This document shows positions 57,241 through 64,000 of a stretch of DNA of 64,000 nt, piece by piece; within the stretch, counting starts at the first letter, position 1; each line of letters begins with the position of its first letter. The DNA is from Diogma glabrata (lineage: Eukaryota; Arthropoda; Insecta; Diptera; Cylindrotomidae), in contig OY856188.1 of assembly GCA_963693315.1 (NCBI GenBank), positions 161,487,058-161,551,057 on the forward strand, written 5' to 3'. The translations under genes were made by a program, and so were the position numbers. Under the pieces are notes generated by a model. It saw only the letters and a list, made by a program, of their open reading frames with translations. It ran no database searches and had not been told where the DNA came from.

Positions 57241-58194
57241 AAATGCATGTAAGAACCGAAAGAATTGGCCTCTAAAACCAGATTCTACAAGACGGTTTCT
57301 CCCAAACTTAACAAAGGCAACCATAACTGTCACGATTAGACCTTAGGTCCATTTCTACTGACCCAGTTGTGGTTCCTCAACCTAGAAATAAATTATAATT
57401 AGGAGTAATGTCATCTTTGGAGAACGCTCCCGAGTGCCAGACTTCAAGTCTCAAACTCCATAGACATAGTTCTATTGAAAAAGCTAAATATATTCATATA
57501 TGACCAAATTGAAATTTTATTGGGTGAAGCCAATGATCTTGAAAAAAATATAAATTGGTTCCTCTCTTCATTCCATTGAAGAAGCTTCTGAGCAAGGAAT
57601 GGTACTACTGGTTTGTACCTAAGTACAAACACAGCAGTAGTCATTCCATGTCACTAGAAATCTTCCTCAGAAATGAAGAGAAGAATCCAATGAACTTCGA
57701 TCACATGTCCGTAATGGACAGAGGCGACCTGGGAACTTCATTCATGTTAAGGGTTCAAGCCCCATGGATGGCTTCTTAGGCCTAACATTTAAGAAAATTT
57801 TTTTATTTACATATGAGTAAACATTCACACAAAAAAAAAATTCGACTTATCTATCATTGAAGGTATAACATCTCCATTGTAAAATTAACAAAATAAATTT
57901 CTACTGCAATTGACAATGAATTTATAAGTTAACAGCAGGTAAGTATGCATGATTTCAAACGAGCATCTAAATCGTGACCTAATTCATTAAGGTGTCTACA
58001 TTGTGACTGTGGACCACGAAATAAAATATATTCATTATTATAACGTATTCCTCCACTCAACTATACATAATCGTCAAATATAGGAAATGTTATCTTGCCG
58101 TAATCAAATTCTTGTTCATCATAGCAATTAAGTAATTATTAAATTATAAAATTTTGCAATGTATATTCAATTCGGTTAATTATCAAAAACAGAA
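57241..58194. other. GC-richer stretch without recognised gene
   Basis: Composition between 57220 and 57790 is less AT-rich than its surroundings. An imperfect inverted repeat lies at 57596-57647 (GGAATG...GTTTGTAC-ctaa-GTACAAAC...CATTCC). The 74-codon frame over it has no recognisable family. Confidence 0.4.
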
Positions 58195-58546
58195 AAAAAT
58201 ATTGCGACGCTGATGCATAGGCTGACTTCACCACAGCTCTGGAAACATAGTGTTCGGGATATATAATGAGCTAATATCCATCAAATACTTTAATTAAAAG
58301 CTAACCAATGTTATAGATTTCGCGTAGTTCTAATTATAAAAATATTAAAGACAGTAGTAGTATCCCATTTAACATGAATTCTGTTGTACGAGAAAAAGCA
58401 AAAAAAAATTTTAACCGGAAGTGGCAATCAGGAAGTTGGGATGCAGAACTGTTGTGAACCGTACTAAATAATTATGTATCAAGTTTCATCTAATTCGATT
58501 ATCAGGTACAGCTCTTTTTGAGCTTTCAAAAAAACAGGTATATGGG
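58195..58546 (+). repeat. dispersed repeat, left part, interrupted by hAT-3
   Basis: Reverse-complement relative of 60-345. It continues at 61544 after the transposon. It includes the left target duplication TATATGGG at 58539-58546. Confidence 0.7.
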
Positions 58547-58669
58547 CAGTGCCGGATCAAGCTATTTCAGCGCCGGGTGCAGATTAGGTAAATGGCGCCC
58601 TCAAATTAAATTATATTGTAAGATAATACATATATTCAAAAATCAATGCAATACATACTTGTTTTAATA

Positions 58670-58770
58670 CGAAGTGTTGTGTAATAGAAATTAAAATATG
58701 TTTCTCTGTCACAATAACACATAGAGAGCTTTTAAGATCTAGACCCCACAACAACATGCGTTCAAGTATT
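58670..58770 (-). repeat. LINE 3' UTR fragment
   Basis: 'gtgttgtgtaatagaaatt', 'ctgtcacaataacacata' and 'ccccacaacaacatgcgttc' match the 3' fragments at 4650 and 42370, in the same orientation. Confidence 0.5.
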
Positions 58771-59819
58771 AAACGCTTTTTATAATTGGATCAACATTTT
58801 CATTTATCGTTTTTCAAATGTCGGATATTTAGACAATAAATCTTATCATATAATAAAATATGATATATGCCAAAATTTCATGATAATATGTGGAAAATAT
58901 AAACAAAATAAAAATTTATTTTTTTTTAAATTTGAAAAACATCTTCGAGCAAACAATTGCACAGTAAATAAAAATTTATTTTAATAAATAAAAAATGTAA
59001 GACGAATTTATTTCAAATATTATACTATTTATATTATTTACGATTATGGAGTGCGATGTAAAAAAATCTATTGATAGTTTTCTTACTGGAAAATGGTTCT
59101 GTTAACGCAATACAAACTGAATAACACCTAAATAAGTTTCTGAAGATAAAAACAGAATTAAATAATTTTTTCTAATACGAAAATAAAATAAAAACTACAC
59201 AGTCTATGATAGAGTAGCTAAATAAACAAATTTAAAATTGTAGATTTCACACCTTGGTGCGATGTTTCGAAGATTGTGTTATGTTTTTTGCTATTTAATT
59301 TTTAACTAGTATAAAAAAGGTTGCGTTGGCGATAGATTAGTTCAAAATAAACGATACAGTTAGTTGAACATTAACGGTGACAGAAGTTATTGATATATAG
59401 CAGTGATACGGTATAATTATATGAGACAGTTATAAATAATTTACACAATGTGCAAAAAAAACATAGTAAACTGATTAAGAAAGAGGAATAAGATAAATGG
59501 ACGAATAATATTTATAACGTAAAGAAAATCCATTGTTTAGGTTTATTAAATCTAGGTGTGGAACCGAATATAATACAAGCAAAGCAAGTTGTTATACGTT
59601 ACAATATAATAAAGATTATTAAAAAAAATTATGAATAAATGTGAAAATAAAAATAACATTAATTTGTAAGAAAGAATAATTATAATATGAAAATCAAAAA
59701 TACTATAACATTTATATATACAAATAAAATTGTATTAAATAAAGCTCACTTTTATGGCTTTATTTTCAGAAAACTCTTGTATTGCCGGTTCGTATTTTTA
59801 TAAATAAGAAATTTCAGAT

Positions 59820-59970
59820 TCAATTGATATAACCCCTCAAGGCTCATGCTCCATCACTTGGTGTAATTTAGAAAAGCTCCTTTCAGCGGGAGCTACTGTT
59901 AATGACAGTATCTTGGCTTTAAATGAATTCGGAAAATATCTTGCATGTTTTGCAAATATAGAAGGTGTAA
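59820..59970 (-). pseudogene. hAT-3 transposase dimerisation segment
   Basis: Minus-strand reading gives AKILSLTVAPAERSFSKL, a short deletion, then a stop and GVISIESEIS. A-E-R-S-F-S-K-L followed by SIE is the C-terminal signature of DUF4371/ZMYM1-type hAT transposases, as in the copy at 28470-28610. Confidence 0.7.
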
Positions 59971-60184
59971 AATTTTCTATAGAAGTTTCAAATATTTTAA
60001 AATCTAATCTCTATCTTAGTTTTTTAATTAAAATATGTTATATAAAAAGCCATATCTATCATTGAGCACTGGTCATCCGTAAGAATAAATCGCTCTAATG
60101 AATTAATAGCAATATCAATAGAAGATATAACTTTGACATCAGAAACCTTCTTGAGGGTCCTGATATAATAGGTAGAACGGATCT

Positions 60185-60425
60185 AATAGAATTGCTTGGT
60201 TTGGGCATGTTCTACGAGCCGATTCACAGTCTGGAATGATTAGAAAAATGTACTTTAGTACCCCAGGGAGTGGGCGACTAGGTAGACCACGACTACAATG
60301 GAAGACTGACGTAATAAACGACCTTAAAAAAATTGGCTGCCATGGTAATTATGTCGCTGTTGCGAATGACCGTGGTGAATATTCAAAGTTGATGAGCCTG
60401 GCAACGCTCCTACATGGAGCATGAA
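60185..60425 (+). pseudogene. RTE-like LINE C-terminal fragment
   Basis: Plus-strand reading from 60185: RIAWFGHVLRADSQSGMIRK, then GRLGRPRLQWKTDVINDLKK and ANDRGEYSKLMSLATLLHGA to a TGA. This is the RW.GH..R / GRPR.RW tail of RTE-like reverse transcriptases, a different copy from 36808-37500. It lies inside hAT-3 in the opposite direction to the transposase. Confidence 0.8.
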
Positions 60426-60499
60426 CGCCGTTAAAAAAAAAATCAATAGAAGAAAAAGAAATTTTGTGAAGGATCCTGGATCTTATATTATATTATATT

Positions 60500-60760
60500 A
60501 CCTTGTGTTTCATTTTCATATCTCTTTCCTGTACGATGAATTCGTATTTAATTTGGATGCAGAATATTCGAATCGCTCTCTATGAAGCCCGTCAGCTTTT
60601 ACATACATTCAATAAAATACATTCAATTAAATTCAAGTTCAGACTTTGTATCATTTTAGAAACAACATTAATTTTGGAGAGAAGATCGTTTCACAAAATT
60701 AAATTGCAAAGATATTTAAAGCAGCATTATCTTCGCTAAACATTTTGCTCCAAATTGTGT
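60500..60760 (-). pseudogene. hAT-3 transposase central fragment
   Basis: Minus-strand reading shows NLLSKINVVSKMIQSLNLNL followed by IECILLN and an Arg-rich turn, the pattern of the helical insertion in DUF4371-type hAT transposases. The plus-strand frame here is a shadow. Confidence 0.6.
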
Positions 60761-61090
60761 TATATAGTTTTGCGTCTGGTCTAAAGGAATATCAATTAAA
60801 GTGTAAAATTCTACGGTTTAAAATCTAAGAGGTCTTACAGCTGATTTTCCGTTTTCCCAACAAGTTTCATTGCTATGGCCTTAAACTAAGCTTTTAATTT
60901 GCTGCCTAAAAAGATCAAAACGACACGACAAACGAATTTCGAAAAAATATGCGTATATGTAAAAAATTAAATATAGTTGAAAAAAATTAAGAGTTTCTCC
61001 AGAAGATGACGCTGCATAATTTATAACAATAATTTATAGAAAAAAGAAAACTGCAGAAAAAGGAAAACTGCATATAAAATTGAGAGTACG

Positions 61091-61200
61091 GCAGCCAAAT
61101 TCTGTAACTGTGAAGCGGTGAAGTGATAAAAATTTCTTCGTTTCTTTTCATTAAAAAACTTATCACTTCACCGCTTCACAAATACAGAATTTGACTGCTG
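61091..61200. repeat. 110-bp hairpin inside hAT-3
   Basis: GTGAAGCGGTGAAGTGATAA (61110-61129) is the exact inverse of 61160-61179, and outer parts 'cagccaaattctgta' / 'tacagaatttgactgctg' extend the stem with few mismatches. The loop is about 30 bases. Confidence 0.85.
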
Positions 61201-61551
61201 TTGGATGAATAGAGTTCTTTCGACAGCTCCCATATGGTATCACCTTGTCTGGTAACTTCTCACTGCTATTGCCAGTAGTATCTAATATTTCACGTTGAAT
61301 CGTATGTCAATAGCAGCGACAAGAGTACACAGGGCTGTCACGCCCGTAGATCAAAAATTAAAACAAATATACAAAAATAAATTGTTGGTTTTTATATAGA
61401 AAAATAAATTTTAATTTGCCTTAAAATTTATTAAAAACCAAAACGAAAAAGTAATCGAATTTAAAAAAAAACTCAATTTTGGAGTCTTTTTTGTTGGCGC
61501 CGGGTGCGGTCGCTCCATTGCACCCATGATAGATCCGGCCCTGTATATGGG

Positions 61552-62110
61552 ACAGCCCCCACTACTTTGTTCACTATCGCTCAAAAACTAATCAGTTCCT
61601 TGCCATACATAGTTGCATCTTTTTCCAAATTGTCATCAAAATTTATTCACGAACGAATGCTATGTGCTCACAACAAACATTGAAAAAATTGTGACACAGT
61701 AAACAGGTGTTCGGGAGGCCCCGCGCCACTTACCTCAATATTGTCCAAAAACAAATCAGTTCTTTGTTACTTAAGTCTCCATCTTTTTTCTAATTGTCAT
61801 TAAAATAAATTAATGAATGAAGTCTGCATGCTCCCAACAAACTTTAAAAACAAAGTGTGAAAAGTCAGCAGTTGTATGGTAGACTCCCCGCCACTCTGAT
61901 CAATGTGTCCCAAAAGATGATAATTATCTTCTCACACTAATTTAAACCTTTTCCACAAGTCTCATCATAATCACTTCATTATTGTAGGCTGTAGTGTGCA
62001 TAAGGACATTGAAAAAACTTCATAAAAGTACAAAAAAATTTTTTTTACCGGAAGTGAAAAACCGGAAGTTGCTATGCAGAACTGTTGTGAACCATACTAA
62101 ATGCAGATGT
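61552..62110 (+). repeat. dispersed repeat, right part, ~160-bp tandem units
   Basis: Continuation of 58195-58546 after hAT-3. 'ccc(c)gc.cactac/cttacct' units with 'aaacaaatcagtt' and 'ttgtcatcaaaat' recur near 61555, 61714 and 61873. The unit start 'ttaccggaagtgaaaaaccg' recurs at 62049. Confidence 0.6.
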
Positions 62111-62514
62111 ACCAAGTTTCCAAAAACTGGTTTTATTAACAAATTAAAAAATTTTACGCTTAAATTGCGCATTCCAAAAAAAAAATATTACCACTATCAA
62201 ACCGGTTTGCCAACGCCCAAAAACTGGTTGGCAACACCCTGTTCCAAATATTCAAAAAAACGTACCGAAATTACGGTATTCTCAAAAAAACCTTAAAGGG
62301 TCCTTCGTTCCAGACGCCAATTATTATTGTTTTGGTTTTTTCTACGCTAATTAAACAAAAAAACTTCAAAAGGCACGGGATATCGGATTGCCGTCAACGA
62401 ATTCACAACGAATTCAAAATATGGGAATCTTTTAGCTATTAATTTATTTAACCTAATATTCTGTGAGTATGCAAAAAAAAACTAATATTAATAATAAAGA
62501 AAAGAAAACTTATC
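62111..62514. other. no gene seen
   Basis: A basic 100-codon frame (61994-62296) overlaps repeat sequence and shows no family resemblance. Confidence 0.4.
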
Positions 62515-62830
62515 TTAAGCCTGGAGTTTGAAAGCTGATTCAAGCCTATATTTGGAATTAAGCGATTCTATAAAGAGAAAATTTTCAGAAACTTGTGTTT
62601 CTGTAAGGAATAGAATGTTCGGTTTGTCGTGCTCAAGATGATGTTGCACGTGGTCATGGTTAGCGTTCAATCCGCAGATGTTTTGAACATGTATTTTAAA
62701 TTTTTTTATTGATTCATACATGTGTTGTCCCTGCAAATACCGTGGACGTGCCAGTTTATGGGCGGGTGGATTGCGCAAATTTGCTTTACCACTTGCAGAC
62801 TTATATCTTTTCTGTTGTACTGCCACATAT
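62515..62830 (-). pseudogene. LINE ORF2 start (endonuclease), truncated
   Basis: Minus-strand reading contains FKIHVQNICGLNANHDHVQH followed by HLEHDKPNILFLTETQVSEN, the N-terminus of an APE endonuclease (N-x-x-GL, LTET with catalytic Glu). It ends at 62515 after YRLESAFKLQA. The remainder of the endonuclease and RT is not present in the window; the fragment at 46741-47340 is the complementary half of a similar protein. Confidence 0.8.
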
Positions 62831-63300
62831 ATCAAAAGGTTTATTTTATTTTTTTTATGTTTTATTAAAGAATGGATAACTAAGCAAAAAATCCTATAAT
62901 ACAATAAAATATGACATCTGCCAATATTTTATTATAAGATGAAGAAATAATAACAAAATAATAAGTGAAAAACAAATTGTGAGAAATTTGCAGAAAACAA
63001 AACAAAACTAATTGCCAATAATCCAGCTGATGCAGCGCACCCAAGACGCACCGAACCGCTCACCACCTCAATCGAGGCACAAAGCCCACACATAATTATG
63101 TGTTGCTCTGATTCCTCGGAAGAGATAATGGGCTGTACCACTACGGAACGCTGCCTAGCTAAGACTGAAAGTGCTGCCGTTGACTAATTATAGTTCGTTC
63201 GCCAGCACCCTAAGATATCATCTTGGCTAATGATTTTTTGGCTAACTTATTAACGAGTTCGTAGATCTAACGAAATTTTTTATGCATAATACTTTTTTTG
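62831..63300. other. no gene recognised
   Basis: GC-richer patch at 63000-63190 with a 69-codon minus-strand frame. It may be the region before ORF2 of the neighbouring LINE, but no motif supports this. Confidence 0.35.
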
Positions 63301-63308
63301 TTCACTGT

Positions 63309-63388
63309 AATGATTTTACGGAAAACGAGTTTCACAATATTGTCTAACTTCAATTTAGGTAATATTATGAAATTCGTTTTCCGTAAAA
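63309..63388. repeat. inverted repeat
   Basis: 'attttacggaaaacgagtttc' near 63311 and 'gaaattcgttttccgtaaaa' near 63370 are inverse copies with one mismatch. Sequence to 63450 has a diverged relative, inverted, at 43690-43760. Confidence 0.65.
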
Positions 63389-63559
63389 CCGTTAACGTTT
63401 TCGTTTATTGTTATGCAATACGAATTTTACAATATTGTGCAAATTCACATTTAGGTGTTCTGGAACAGGGCCCCTGTTTTCTTTAAAAAAATGTAACGAA
63501 GTGAAAATAAAAGGAATTTAAGAAAAGTACATACGACGGTGTTGTAGGGAATCAAGATT

Positions 63560-63772
63560 TGATGTTGAATTTCAATCACCCACAATTCGTACAGCACGCT
63601 TTTGAATAGAGTCAGGCCAGGCTAGATGTAACGCCTCAAACTTGACAACAATATTCCATACAGGGACGAATATAGGACTTATAAATGTGGAGTAAATGAC
63701 ACGGAGTGAAATATTTTTTACATCTATTAAGGAGGCCGAGTTTTCTTTGAAATTATGACCTCCTACAAACAA
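63560..63772 (-). pseudogene. LINE ORF2 C-terminal fragment
   Basis: The minus-strand frame has LRVIYSTFISPIFVPVWNIV, then PDSIQKRAVRIVGD, the post-RT block 'S.y...I.P....W' and 'iQKRA.R.IGD' shared by Jockey/CR1-type LINEs. Compare LDSVQRRADKLIG at 33345. It is truncated at both ends. Confidence 0.75.
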
Positions 63773-64000
63773 ATGCTTTCACTTTTTGCCATTTATGCAT
63801 GGCCAATACTATATCTATAATATATAGTTGGGAATTTTCTTTTCGATCTGGAAACAATCAATAGCTGTGTTTTTCTGGAAATAAAATTAACAGAACTTTT
63901 GTCACATTTGGCAACTTTTTTCTGGACCTCTTAAGAAATATCCCAAATCCTTTCGAAAACTGGATTTTGAGTATTTTTTTAAGAGTTTCCAAAACTGTCG

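Larger units (their letters stand above)
58547..61543 (-). mobile_element. hAT transposon with perfect 8-bp target duplication
   Basis: The left end CAGTGCCGGATC and the reverse complement of the right end, CAGGGCCGGATC, differ at one base. TATATGGG flanks both ends (58539-58546 and 61544-61551). Length is 2997 bp. GCGCCGGGTGC sequence occurs near both ends. Decayed DUF4371-type transposase pieces lie on the minus strand (60500-60760 and 59820-59970). The element has itself been hit by an RTE-like fragment and a LINE 3' end. Confidence 0.9.

Overview
This is an AT-rich, intron-tolerant eukaryotic genomic window, most likely from an insect or other arthropod. I infer this from its content. There are hAT transposons of the GTF2IRD2-like (BED finger) and ZMYM1-like (DUF4371) types, Penelope-like elements with a GIY-YIG endonuclease, RTE-like and Jockey/CR1-like LINEs, a Ty3/gypsy retrotransposon, Helitron fragments, foldback MITEs and long (AT)n tracts. 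I see no operons, rRNA, tRNA or CRISPR. I cannot name the species. No intact host gene is recognisable. Essentially every supported coding region is a decayed mobile element.

Layout. 1-3343: dispersed repeats and a 591-bp tandem duplication. 3352-12755: one hAT element bounded by 16-bp TIRs and an identical 8-bp target duplication (CTCTACTA). It is swollen to 9.4 kb by nested insertions: Helitron pieces, a 492-bp palindromic MITE, a 196-bp palindromic MITE, and a Penelope-like element (7018-11501) that itself carries a 1.75-kb repeat rich in minisatellites. 13.4-15.7 kb: Helitron N-terminal region on the minus strand. 15.7-19.1 kb: a tandem-array element and a foldback element. 19.2-23.4 kb: a TIR-bounded element holding three (AT)n tracts and a 200-N gap with overlapping contig ends. 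24.0-25.7 kb: second copy of the 1.75-kb repeat. 26.5-28.8 kb: ZMYM1-type hAT. 29.3-32.2 kb: a second Penelope-like element, broken by a LINE and with an inverted partial copy at its head. 33.0-35.2 kb: LINE end and third copy of the 1.75-kb repeat. 36.2-39.6 kb: RTE-like LINEs in opposite orientations. 41.6-45.5 kb: a hairpin minisatellite, LINE ends and a 70-bp minisatellite. 46.7-47.3 kb: LINE endonuclease fragment. 48.8-56.4 kb: a gypsy element (minus strand) split by two LINEs, one with a 13-bp target duplication. 58.5-61.5 kb: another hAT with a perfect 8-bp target duplication (TATATGGG) inserted in a dispersed repeat. 62.5-63.8 kb: LINE fragments.

Functionally the window is a record of nested transposition. 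The gene modules seen (DDE/hAT transposase, HUH Helitron N-domain, reverse transcriptase with GIY-YIG or APE endonuclease, gag-protease-RT-RNaseH-integrase) all serve element mobility and all carry frameshifts, stops or truncations. The less ordinary material is structural: a repeat family with subterminal inverted repeats, end hairpins and internal minisatellites (Helentron/HINE-like architecture); a Penelope element flanked by perfect 57-bp inverted repeats with hammerhead-like motifs near Penelope ends; a hairpin made of two head-to-head minisatellite arrays; and an open reading frame that becomes continuous if the first hAT is removed.
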